Assembly: GCA_026415535.1 (NCBI GenBank)
Contig: JAOAGX010000092.1
Location: 1 to 7,972 of the forward strand
Source of the DNA: Armatimonadota bacterium
Lineage (GTDB): Bacteria; Armatimonadota; UBA5829
DNA length: 7,972 bases
Reading direction: 5' to 3'
Below the pieces are notes generated by a model. The model was not told where the DNA came from. It saw only the letters and a program-made list of their open reading frames with translations, and did not search any database. Of the stretch, positions 1 through 6,405 are shown piece by piece. Made by a program: the position numbers and the translations under genes. Numbering within the stretch: the stretch's first letter is position 1; each line of letters starts with the position of its first letter.

Positions 1-678
1 GAGACAGGTGTAAACGTAGGCCAAATAAGTTCCGTCGGCAAGTCCCTCGATCTTATACTCTCCATTGGGGTCAGTTCTGGCCACTGCGTTCTTTATCACT
101 GTGAAATCCGGGCCTACCGCTCGCACAATAACGCCCTCGATTCCCGAGCCGTTGTAAGTAACTGTTCCCTGCAATGTATTAGTTCGTTTAGCGACCGACT
201 TTGTCAGCTCGGTGGTGATTGTCACAACTGGCCTCTCAATACACTGGTAATCGAAACCCAGCGCCTTCGCTACAAACGAGAGAGGCACCATCAACTTGCC
301 TTCGCGAAGATAGACGTTAATCGGAAGATTTACAGCTAATGAGTTGATCAGTGCAATTCCTTGACCTTTTGTGAATGTGAGAGTGACGCCTTTACCTCTG
401 AACGTGACGCGCTCTGGTGAGGACGACTCAACCGTGCCCCAGCCCAGTTTTTCCAAGTCACGCAGCCAGACCATAACCTGAAGTCCTCGCTGAATTTGGG
501 CCGATTCAAGCTCGACCAGTTTGCCATCTAGGATCACCAGCACACTATGGCGTGGCGAGTCTATGGGGCGCACGGTTACTGTGGGTTCGGTTTGAGCAAC
601 TACGATTTGGCAAAGCAACATGCATAATAAGGCCGAGCTTATTGCAATTTTTTCAGTGGATTGCATGCTGCGAACCAT
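1..678 (-). CDS. Secreted protein with copper amine oxidase N-terminal-like (stalk) domain and carboxypeptidase-regulatory-like domain, 3' end missing
   Basis: I translated this frame directly. It is open from an ATG at 678 to the window edge (226 codons, no stop), so the C-terminus is missing. Residues 1-28 form a signal peptide: a short charged start, the hydrophobic stretch ISSALLCMLLCQIVVA, and a likely cut before Gln29. Residues about 45-156 resemble the copper amine oxidase N-terminal-like domain, with the typical ending KLMVPLSFVAKALGF (128-142). This domain is a structural module in many secreted bacterial proteins and does not imply oxidase activity. Residues about 168-226 (LQGTVTYNGSGIEGVIVRA, then TDPNGEYKIEGLADGTY) match a carboxypeptidase-regulatory-like beta-sandwich. 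The start is 10 bases after the anti-sigma stop, so the gene is probably co-transcribed with the sigma/anti-sigma pair. No strong ribosome site is visible; the ATG at 666 is an alternative start. Its role is unknown; an envelope or surface target of the sigma system is inference. Confidence 0.8.
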   Translation of the reverse strand, partial: MVRSMQSTEKIAISSALLCMLLCQIVVAQTEPTVTVRPIDSPRHSVLVILDGKLVELESAQIQRGLQVMVWLRDLEKLGWGTVESSSPERVTFRGKGVTLTFTKGQGIALINSLAVNLPINVYLREGKLMVPLSFVAKALGFDYQCIERPVVTITTELTKSVAKRTNTLQGTVTYNGSGIEGVIVRAVGPDFTVIKNAVARTDPNGEYKIEGLADGTYLAYVYTCL

Positions 679-688
679 GTTCTGTAGT

Positions 689-1390
689 TTACTGCGGGGC
701 AATCTGCGCATCATTGGGATCTGTTGGCCTAGGCAGTTTGGTACCTTCTTCTGGCGGTACAGGCGTATTAGTTTCGGGTTCCTCTACGACTGGTACAGGC
801 TTTTCGGCTGCGACATTTCTCTTACGATGCTCGTGCCGCGCTATGGTCGCGATCGTACCAAGTTGGCGCTCAATGTTGCGAAGCCTTGGACTAGGTGTCG
901 AGGGTTCTCGTTCTAGCTCTGGGGACTGATGCGGCGATGCAGGTGTCCGGGCTTGCCTTTCTGTTTTCATTGTCGGTTCAGGCCCTGGCGGAATTGGTTC
1001 CTCCTGTATACGGACCACGGGTACCGGCCTACGTTTGGCTTGAATCGAAGACGGTTGCTTCGAAGAGTTGTAAACCACTATCCCTGCAACAGCTAGCGCC
1101 GCAAGTGCTACTGTGGCGATGGCGGCAACGTAACCCCATCGGAAACCTTCTTGTGCCACAGTGCAGTTCCTGATAGCTCCCTTTACACTCCAGGCGATTT
1201 GCATTCGCTCTTCGTCGGACAGCTCCGGCGTGTCACAGGGAATTGCTGCAATTATCCTACCGCGGCTCTCGACGTCCTTACGGCACTCGGGGCACTCTTG
1301 AGTATGTAATCTGACCTCTTTCATTTCTTCGGGGGCAAGATCGCCGTAGAGGTATGCGCCCATCATTTCACGGACTAGTTTACAGTTCAT
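689..1390 (-). CDS. Membrane-anchored zinc-finger anti-sigma factor
   Basis: This 233-residue protein probably binds the ECF sigma factor encoded just upstream and holds it at the membrane. The N-terminus carries a ZAS-type zinc site, Cys3, His29, Cys33 and Cys36 (C-x25-H-x3-C-x2-C), the same spacing as in RsrA-like anti-sigmas. One membrane segment follows at about 86-107 (GYVAAIATVALAALAVAGIVVY). The remaining 125 or so residues would be outside the membrane and are rich in Pro, Glu and Arg, with PVPVV appearing twice. I chose the ATG at 1390 because GGGAGG lies 9 bases upstream and Cys3 then falls at the expected place. A TTG at 1432 would add 14 unconvincing residues. The gene overlaps the end of the sigma gene by 11 bases, which suggests translational coupling. 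Whether the zinc site senses redox state cannot be told from the sequence. Confidence 0.87.
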   Translation of the reverse strand: MNCKLVREMMGAYLYGDLAPEEMKEVRLHTQECPECRKDVESRGRIIAAIPCDTPELSDEERMQIAWSVKGAIRNCTVAQEGFRWGYVAAIATVALAALAVAGIVVYNSSKQPSSIQAKRRPVPVVRIQEEPIPPGPEPTMKTERQARTPASPHQSPELEREPSTPSPRLRNIERQLGTIATIARHEHRKRNVAAEKPVPVVEEPETNTPVPPEEGTKLPRPTDPNDAQIAPQ

Positions 1391-1973
1391 TTCGCTCGAC
1401 CTCCCTAGCTTCGAGAATTCCGCTTCTCGCAAGCCGGTCGCGCAAATTTGCTGTTGCGCGCGAAAGGTGTGCCTTGACTGCTCCGGGACTGCATCCTATG
1501 GTCTCGCTGATCTCATTTATCGAAAGGAGCTTGTAATGGCGCAACACGAACACCAGCCTCTGACGCTCTGGAAGAGTCTCTACGGCATTTCTGATCATAC
1601 GCCGGATCTCGGACTGGTATGCTTGGAACTCCGGCTCTTCATTCTCCGAGCCTTGTAATCGCTCCCAATCATCATCGGTCAAGTCAACTCTAGATCGCTT
1701 GGCCCGACGTTTTCGGTCTATGCAGTGGTTTAGGCAAACCCGATACAACCAAGCACTCAAGTTGTCCGAAGACGGAAACTTACGCAGAGCTCCGTAAAGC
1801 TTAATGAAAACCTCTTGGACTGCGTCACGAGCCTCTTCGCGGTCCTGAAGCACTCCCCACGCTAGGGCATAAACCTTGTCCATGTGAGCCGCCATCAGCC
1901 GGTCAAAGGCCTCGGCTTCACCTTGTTGGAATCTTGATATGAGGACTTCATCCTCGCCGGCGGCGGTCCTCAT
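1380..1973 (-). CDS. ECF (sigma-70 family, RpoE-like) RNA polymerase sigma factor
   Basis: The product has 197 residues, the usual size for an ECF sigma factor with only regions 2 and 4. Region 2 spans about 10-92, with the core-binding helix DAVQEVFIKLYGAL (50-63) and the promoter-melting segment SAWLYRVCLNHCIDRKRR (73-90). An acidic linker follows (DLTDDDWERLQGSENEEPE). Region 4 spans about 128-181, with LPERQRLVFVLRHY followed by the helix-turn-helix SINEISETIGCSPGAVKAHL (151-170) that reads the -35 element. No extra C-terminal domain is present. The start is the ATG at 1973, with GGAG 12 bases upstream, a rather long spacing. The adjacent overlapping anti-sigma gene supports control by sequestration at the membrane. 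The inducing signal is not evident. The family assignment is secure; the ECF subgroup cannot be given without a profile search. Confidence 0.93.
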   Translation of the reverse strand: MRTAAGEDEVLISRFQQGEAEAFDRLMAAHMDKVYALAWGVLQDREEARDAVQEVFIKLYGALRKFPSSDNLSAWLYRVCLNHCIDRKRRAKRSRVDLTDDDWERLQGSENEEPEFQAYQSEIRRMIRNAVETLPERQRLVFVLRHYKLLSINEISETIGCSPGAVKAHLSRATANLRDRLARSGILEAREVERNEL

Positions 1974-2022
1974 TTTGTGCTTGGTCTCCGTTTCCGGTCC
2001 CTATATTATCAAACGGACTTCA

Positions 2023-2048
2023 CTGACATTTAGTTTACCACCGGTTGC
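2023..2048 (-). promoter_or_regulatory. Possible ECF-type (autoregulated) promoter for the sigma operon
   Basis: On the minus strand GCAAC (2048-2044) is followed after 16 bases by GTC (2027-2025). This resembles the AAC-type -35 and GTC-type -10 elements of many ECF promoters, which are often autoregulated. The match is short and could be chance. A competing housekeeping-like -10 element, TTTGATAATATAG, lies at 2013-2001, but I see no good -35 for it. The position, 50-75 bases before the sigma ATG, is reasonable. Confidence 0.25.
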
Positions 2049-2109
2049 ACATGGGCGCAAACAACACACGAGCTTTTTTCTGTTGCGATAGCGTGCGGGA
2101 GCGAACGTA

Positions 2110-2123
2110 TTGCGACTTCGCAA
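2110..2123. repeat. Perfect inverted repeat upstream of the sigma gene
   Basis: TTGCGA-CT-TCGCAA is a perfect 6-base inverted repeat with a 2-base centre. A single TTGCGA half-site occurs again at 2083-2088, and a looser TTGC...GCAA pair lies at 2045-2060. All fall in the 215-base gap between the mannosidase stop and the sigma start. They could be an operator for a dimeric regulator, or a small hairpin left in the mannosidase mRNA tail. There is no T run after the hairpin on the minus strand, so it does not look like an intrinsic terminator. Confidence 0.35.
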
Positions 2124-2188
2124 CATAGGCTGATGGGTGTAGTGTTTCTTCTTGATATTTACGTTTGGGATGGCAGCTAGGGGCGTTA

Positions 2189-3943
2189 TTATGCGGAATG
2201 AGGAGCAGCCTTGCAATATAGCGTCTTGATTTCAAAGGCGCGGAATAGTAGCGTCACCCGGCCATCGGAAAGTGCAACCGGCTTTCGATCTTCCTCCAGT
2301 AAATTGCATTCACACACAGACTCGACCGGTACGCCGAAATGGATAGTTGTCGTCGCGGACAATTTACCGGCCTCATACAACCGAACCACAAACCCTCCGC
2401 CCTCCTCTGCCCACTTGACGCTCTCGACGATTACATTTGGCGCGTCGATGCTTAATAGGCTCTCAAAAGTCTGTGCATTTTCACCTGCCTCAAGACATCT
2501 AACCGGCAGGTTCAGTTCATAGGCAGGGCGAACAACGGACTCAACGGAAAATGCACATGCGTGCGGCAACAGTGAGTAAGTTACCACGTGCCGTCCTGCA
2601 TTTCCCCTCGGATCTGGATGCGTTCCTGACTTTATGAGACTCAGCCCGATGCGCTTACCGAATACGCTCACGCCGTACTTGCAGTCGTTCAAGATCGCAA
2701 CACCGAATCCGTTGTCCGACAGGTCTACCCACTTGTGGCAACACACCTCAAAACGCGCCCGGTCTTGTGAAAAATTGCGATGTGTCGGTCGCTCGACGTG
2801 GCCGTATTGAATTTCGTGTCGAGCGAAGTCGGTTAACACGTCGACGTCGAAAATTGTCTTAAGGAGAACGTGTTTTTCGGACCAATCGATCACCGTCTCG
2901 AAATCGATCCTGGGTGTAGTGGAATGGAACACCGTGTCCTGCGTGATGCTGGAGGCTAGGCCGATCTTGTAAGTGCTCCTGATCCTGAGCTGCAGGGGGC
3001 CGTTTGCGACGATCTGTCGCGATACCAGTCTGTCTTCTGGGTGCATCTTGGTTTCCTGGTCGGAGTCGATGTCCCAGTTATCCCATGCCTTGGGCACATC
3101 TTCACCGGATTCAAAACCATTCAACACACCCGCGCAGATCTCGCGTCCCGATGTCTTGTCTATCAGTGATACAATCCGACCAGCCGCGTCGAACCTCACA
3201 AGGGCAAACGGTGTTTCTATGGTGTCGCCTTTTACTAAGAACGGAGACTCCTTTTCGGCATCTGCTGGTCCGAGCTCAACCACTTTTCCTCCAAGACACG
3301 GTAGTTCTACGCCTGAGAGGATCAGCCTTTTGGTACCAGTGGGGTCCTCGACCCATTGGCAAACGGCTCCTTTTACCGCTTGTCCTTCCGGGAAGCCATC
3401 CAAAGCAAACTCTCCCGCTCTGTTCCAACTGAGCGTGTTCATCAGAATCAACTTCTGCGAGCTGCCTGCGCTGGCCACAGCACGAATCGATTCATTGCAA
3501 ATCGAATCTGCCTCCCGTGTGATAGCTTCGAACTCCGCAATGGCCTCGTCATTAACCTCCGCAATTGACGAGCCTGGCAAGATGTCGTGGAACTGCCGCG
3601 TCAGTAGCCGTTTCCACAGGTTTGTCAGATTTTCGGCGGGGTACTCCACTCCGCGAAGCGCCGCTAATGTCCCGAGCATTTCCGCGTCTCTCAGGGCTAG
3701 TTCGGACTTGCGGTTGCCGCGCTTAATCCCCGCTATCGACGTGAGTGTGCCTCGATGGCACTCAAGATACAACTCTCCGCTGTACTCGGGCAGACTACAA
3801 AGCTCGTCGCGCATTCGACGAAGAAAATTGCTCACAGTCGTATGCTCTGTGCGCACGCAGCCTTCTAGGTCGCCAATTCGCCGCGCCACTTCCAGCATCT
3901 CGACCATTGGACCGCCGCCACCGTCTCCAAAACCCATATCCAA
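2189..3943 (-). CDS. GH38 alpha-mannosidase, middle and C-terminal domains
   Basis: This 584-residue piece opens with the GH38 motif GFGDGGGGP (residues 4-12 from the TTG at 3943) and continues through LYLECHRGTLTS and RQFHDILPGSSIAEV, where His119 is the expected fourth zinc ligand. The rest is the large C-terminal beta-sandwich region, ending at TAA 2191-2189. Without the nucleophile Asp and the first two zinc ligands, which lie in the neighbouring fragment, it cannot be active alone. The TTG at 3943 is only the first possible start in the frame and has no clear ribosome site, so it is unlikely to be a real start. Confidence 0.82.
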   Translation of the reverse strand: MDMGFGDGGGGPMVEMLEVARRIGDLEGCVRTEHTTVSNFLRRMRDELCSLPEYSGELYLECHRGTLTSIAGIKRGNRKSELALRDAEMLGTLAALRGVEYPAENLTNLWKRLLTRQFHDILPGSSIAEVNDEAIAEFEAITREADSICNESIRAVASAGSSQKLILMNTLSWNRAGEFALDGFPEGQAVKGAVCQWVEDPTGTKRLILSGVELPCLGGKVVELGPADAEKESPFLVKGDTIETPFALVRFDAAGRIVSLIDKTSGREICAGVLNGFESGEDVPKAWDNWDIDSDQETKMHPEDRLVSRQIVANGPLQLRIRSTYKIGLASSITQDTVFHSTTPRIDFETVIDWSEKHVLLKTIFDVDVLTDFARHEIQYGHVERPTHRNFSQDRARFEVCCHKWVDLSDNGFGVAILNDCKYGVSVFGKRIGLSLIKSGTHPDPRGNAGRHVVTYSLLPHACAFSVESVVRPAYELNLPVRCLEAGENAQTFESLLSIDAPNVIVESVKWAEEGGGFVVRLYEAGKLSATTTIHFGVPVESVCECNLLEEDRKPVALSDGRVTLLFRAFEIKTLYCKAAPHSA

Positions 3944-4937
3944 CTAGAAACCTGTCTTGCACGTCTTTATGCTGGATTCGGTTCCACTGGTGCGCTAAGT
4001 CTTGGGGACGCGGCCAACAGTGGATGTAGTTGAAGTGCGCCAGGACTGCTGTGCCGTCAATTCCTTTCCACCAGAAGGTGTCGTAAGGGAAGCGATTAGT
4101 GTCATTCCATGCAATCTTAGTTGTGCAAAAGAACTCGACTCCTGCTCCGCGCAGAATTTGCGGCAACGCAGCCGAGTATCCAAACACGTCCGGCAACCAT
4201 AGAGTGTCCGATGTATAGCCGAACCACTCCTGAGTGTACTTCTGGGCCATCATAAGCTGTCTCACAAGCGATTCGCCCGACGTGATGTTGCAATCCGGCT
4301 CAACCCACATCCCGCCATTTGGTTCCCACTTGCCCTCCTCAACCTTGGTCTTGATTCTATCGAACAGGCTTGGATAGAGATTTTTGACCTGTTCGGTGTG
4401 GCACGGAGCTGGTTGCAGAAAAGTCATTTCTGGATACTGCTCCATCAAGTTTAGGATAGAAGAAAACGTCCTCGCGCATTTTCGCCAAGTCTCTTCAAGC
4501 GGCCATAGCCATGCGGTGTCTATGTGCGAGTGACCAATTAGACCTGCGTATGGAGTGGTAGGGGAGTTGTGAGTATTTAGCAGAGGCTTCATGATTTCGA
4601 CCGCCTCTGCGATGGCGGGGCGCCATATCTTCTCGCCAACTTCTTCCGGTTTCATCGGGACAACTGCGAACACGCGCGCAAGCTCGCGCATTAGTACGTT
4701 TTTCCTGAGGCTGTTGTCATCTAGGATTCGGACCAGGCTTAGCAAAACTTTGAGGTCCATTACGAACCTTGTAACATCTTCTCGTTCGAGCAGGATTTCA
4801 ATCCCGCCAAAGGTTCTGCAACCGGGCGTGACCGGGCAGCACGTTTCGAAAGGCTGTGTACCTGGGAATGTGTGACCCGAGTAAGCTTCGAAGCTCAGCT
4901 TGTAAGTTTTGCCTGAGATTCCGTTCGATGTCATCAT
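3795..4937 (-). CDS. GH38 alpha-mannosidase, catalytic-domain fragment
   Basis: This is the catalytic barrel of the split mannosidase. Counting from the ATG at 4937, His138 and Asp140 (GHSHIDTAWLWPLEET) are zinc ligands, and Asp250 in WLPDVFGYSAALP is the expected nucleophile and third ligand. GGMWVEPDCN (208-217) and WNDTNRFPYDTFWWKGIDG are also family signatures. True homology extends upstream of this ATG to about 4990 and ends at about 3933. The last 44 or so residues, after GYGF, are out of frame (WRRWRRSNGRD and onward) and are not mannosidase sequence. The ATG at 4937 is internal to the ancestral gene and is probably not a genuine start. Confidence 0.82.
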   Translation of the reverse strand: MMTSNGISGKTYKLSFEAYSGHTFPGTQPFETCCPVTPGCRTFGGIEILLEREDVTRFVMDLKVLLSLVRILDDNSLRKNVLMRELARVFAVVPMKPEEVGEKIWRPAIAEAVEIMKPLLNTHNSPTTPYAGLIGHSHIDTAWLWPLEETWRKCARTFSSILNLMEQYPEMTFLQPAPCHTEQVKNLYPSLFDRIKTKVEEGKWEPNGGMWVEPDCNITSGESLVRQLMMAQKYTQEWFGYTSDTLWLPDVFGYSAALPQILRGAGVEFFCTTKIAWNDTNRFPYDTFWWKGIDGTAVLAHFNYIHCWPRPQDLAHQWNRIQHKDVQDRFLVGYGFWRRWRRSNGRDAGSGAANWRPRRLRAHRAYDCEQFSSSNARRAL

Positions 4938-4984
4938 GGCTACCGGATGCAGCTCGTTATCGAAAAGGCCGCGAGGCTCGTTGT

Positions 4985-5272
4985 CTACGAAAAAAGCGTT
5001 TCTGCGTCGGTGTTTGCTCTAACAAAGACCCTTTTGCCTCCACACGTTTTGGGCAGCTTTACGTCGGTCTTGAACCAAGCAGTTATCCAGTCACCGCCCC
5101 ACTTGTGGCCCGGCTCAACTGGTTTCCAATCGACCCCGTCCGGCGTCAATCTGAGGTGCTCTGTCGTTTCCCAGATAAATGCCTTCGGCTTTGCGATCGT
5201 CTCGTATCTCAAACATTCGTACGCTCGCTCGATCTGCTCCAGCTTTCCAAACACTTTCTGACCTGTCAGCAA
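4985..5272 (-). CDS. GH38 alpha-mannosidase, N-terminal fragment
   Basis: This 95-residue piece holds the N-terminal beta-domain lead-in typical of bacterial GH38 proteins (LEQIERAYECLRYETI, then EPGHKWGGDWITAWFKTDV and RVFVRANTDAETLF). After CTT TTT the next in-frame codons are TCG and the stop TAG. One more T would give FFVDNEPRGLFDNELHPV and join it to the middle fragment. It would not fold as an active enzyme by itself. Confidence 0.8.
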   Translation of the reverse strand: MLTGQKVFGKLEQIERAYECLRYETIAKPKAFIWETTEHLRLTPDGVDWKPVEPGHKWGGDWITAWFKTDVKLPKTCGGKRVFVRANTDAETLFS

Positions 5273-5277
5273 TGTGG

Positions 5278-6342
5278 TTATTCTGCCTCCGGATAGCTTC
5301 CCAATACTCTCACAAACAGGGCCAACTCGCCAAGCTTGGCAAGCGCTTCCTGCACGATTTCATCTCGCTCGTGGCCTTGGAAGTCGATGAAGAAAATATA
5401 TTCCCACGGCATTTGCTTAGTAGGGCGAGATTCGATCATGGTTAGGTTGATCTTGGCGTCATCAAAGACCTTTAGGGCGTGGTAGAGCGAACCGGCCCTG
5501 TGGGGTACCGAAAATACGATCGAAGTTTTGTCCTTGCCGCTGGGTTCGGGCTTCGAGTAGCCGATTACGAGAAACCGCGTCTTGTTGTGCGGGTTGTCCT
5601 CGATTCCCTCGGCTAGGACGTTGAGGCCGTATTCTTTGGCGGCCAGGCTTGATGCAACCGCTGCGCTTGTGGGATATCCTTCACACATTAGGGCTGCTTT
5701 GGCTGTCGATGACACTTCTAGTATCTCGACTCCAGGCAGGTGTGTGGCCAACCAATTCCGACACTGCGCAATCGCCTGAGCAATCGAATAGACCCGTCTT
5801 ATCTGCGATATATCGTTGCCTGCCGAGAGCAGGTTGTGAGATATGGGAGCATAGATCTCAGCGCATATTCGCAGGTCGGAGAGCAGAAACATATCGAGCG
5901 TGTGGCTGACTACTCCCTCGGTTGAGTTTTCGACCGGCACAACCCCATAATTTGCTTCATTATGCTCGACCGCGCTGAACACGTCGGGGATGGTATTGAC
6001 CGGTAGAAACTCGGTCGATTCACCGAATTTGAGAATCGAGGCTATGTGGGAATAACTTCCTGCTGGTCCTAGGTAGGCGACAGTAATCGGTTTTTCAAGC
6101 GCGCGACAGCCCGAAATGATTTCGCGGAAGACGGCGCTGACGGTCGCGTCGCTCAACGGGCCTCGATTGTTCTTCAGCACGCCTTCCATTACCTGTTTTT
6201 CTCGCTCGGGTGCGAAAATACTCCTGTCGCCCCTTTTCTTGATCTTACCGATTTCTAGCGCACAGTTGGCGCGCTCGTTAAGCAGCTCGACTATTTGAGC
6301 GTCAATCTCGTCTATGCGTTTGCGCAATTCAGAGATGTCCAC
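5278..6342 (-). CDS. pheA: Bifunctional chorismate mutase / prephenate dehydratase (P-protein) with ACT domain
   Basis: This 354-residue enzyme converts chorismate to prephenate and then to phenylpyruvate, in phenylalanine synthesis. Residues 1-83 are an AroQ chorismate mutase. By eye, Arg7, Arg24, Lys35, Arg47 and Glu48 (FAPEREKQV) align with E. coli Arg11, Arg28, Lys39, Arg51 and Glu52, and Glu83 falls where E. coli has Gln88. Residues 86-262 are the prephenate dehydratase: AYLGPAGSYSH, PVENSTEGVV, and NKTRFLVIG with the catalytic Thr255-Arg256-Phe257. Residues 272-350 are an ACT domain with AGSLYHAL and IESRPTK, the usual phenylalanine-sensing motifs, so feedback inhibition is likely. The GTG start at 6342 has AGAGGA about 5 bases upstream. 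One oddity: the conserved His-Pro in the SHPQA motif is replaced by Ile-Ala (YSIAQAIAQC, 185-194). The gene follows the glycosyltransferase by 63 bases and precedes the mannosidase by 5, so the three are probably co-transcribed. Confidence 0.95.
   Translation of the reverse strand: MDISELRKRIDEIDAQIVELLNERANCALEIGKIKKRGDRSIFAPEREKQVMEGVLKNNRGPLSDATVSAVFREIISGCRALEKPITVAYLGPAGSYSHIASILKFGESTEFLPVNTIPDVFSAVEHNEANYGVVPVENSTEGVVSHTLDMFLLSDLRICAEIYAPISHNLLSAGNDISQIRRVYSIAQAIAQCRNWLATHLPGVEILEVSSTAKAALMCEGYPTSAAVASSLAAKEYGLNVLAEGIEDNPHNKTRFLVIGYSKPEPSGKDKTSIVFSVPHRAGSLYHALKVFDDAKINLTMIESRPTKQMPWEYIFFIDFQGHERDEIVQEALAKLGELALFVRVLGSYPEAE
5764..5787. repeat. Two 12-base tandem units inside pheA
   Basis: CTGCGCAATCGC (5764-5775) is followed directly by CTGAGCAATCGA (5776-5787), a 10 of 12 match. 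On the coding strand they read AIAQ and SIAQ, which gives SIAQAIAQ where the family normally has a sequence like SHPQALAQ. The repeat may have replaced the conserved His-Pro. Confidence 0.6.
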
Positions 6343-6405
6343 GGTGATCCTCTGTTGTAGGTTAGAAGTTACTGATGACTTACGACTTCGGCACTTGGTG
6401 CACCG

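Larger units (their letters stand above)
2189..5272 (-). pseudogene. GH38 alpha-mannosidase, full length but split by two compensating frameshifts
   Basis: Read across three segments, this locus encodes a GH38 alpha-mannosidase of about 1027 codons, the normal length for bacterial members. GH38 enzymes are zinc-dependent retaining glycosidases that release alpha-linked mannose. All recognisable active-site elements are present: HSHID (zinc His and Asp), WLPDVFGYSAALP (nucleophile Asp), GFGDGGGGP, and FHDILPGSS (zinc His). The frame changes at 4990-4995, where a six-T run needs a seventh T, and again at 3929-3932, where a four-T run has one T too many. The middle 1.06 kb is therefore read in a different frame, and the net frame is restored. 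The probable start is the TTG at 5272, with GGAGG 13 bases upstream and the pheA stop 5 bases away; the start is uncertain. No signal peptide is seen, so the enzyme would be cytoplasmic. As sequenced, no single protein can be made. A recent pseudogene and homopolymer errors in the assembly are both possible. Confidence 0.88.

Noticed and set aside
552..929. Plus-strand open frames of 125 and 98 codons
   Set aside because: They are antisense to the anti-sigma gene and the secreted-protein gene, overlap each other in different frames, and resemble no family.
1391..1432. Upstream TTG start for the anti-sigma factor
   Set aside because: The ATG at 1390 has a good ribosome site and puts the zinc-site Cys at the family position; the extra 14 residues fall inside the sigma gene.
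2001..2235. Two minus-strand open frames of 71 and 66 codons between mannosidase and sigma gene
   Set aside because: They overlap each other and the mannosidase 3' end in other frames, have low-quality basic sequence, no convincing ribosome site and no family resemblance. A small gene cannot be fully excluded.
2973..3947. Plus-strand open frame of 324 codons
   Set aside because: It lies wholly antisense to the mannosidase, whose minus-strand translation shows clear GH38 motifs. The plus-strand product is Ser/Pro/Arg-rich with no recognisable domain.
6397..6404. Palindrome GGTGCACC between glycosyltransferase and pheA
   Set aside because: Eight bases only, with no T run or longer stem; neither a terminator nor a supported operator.
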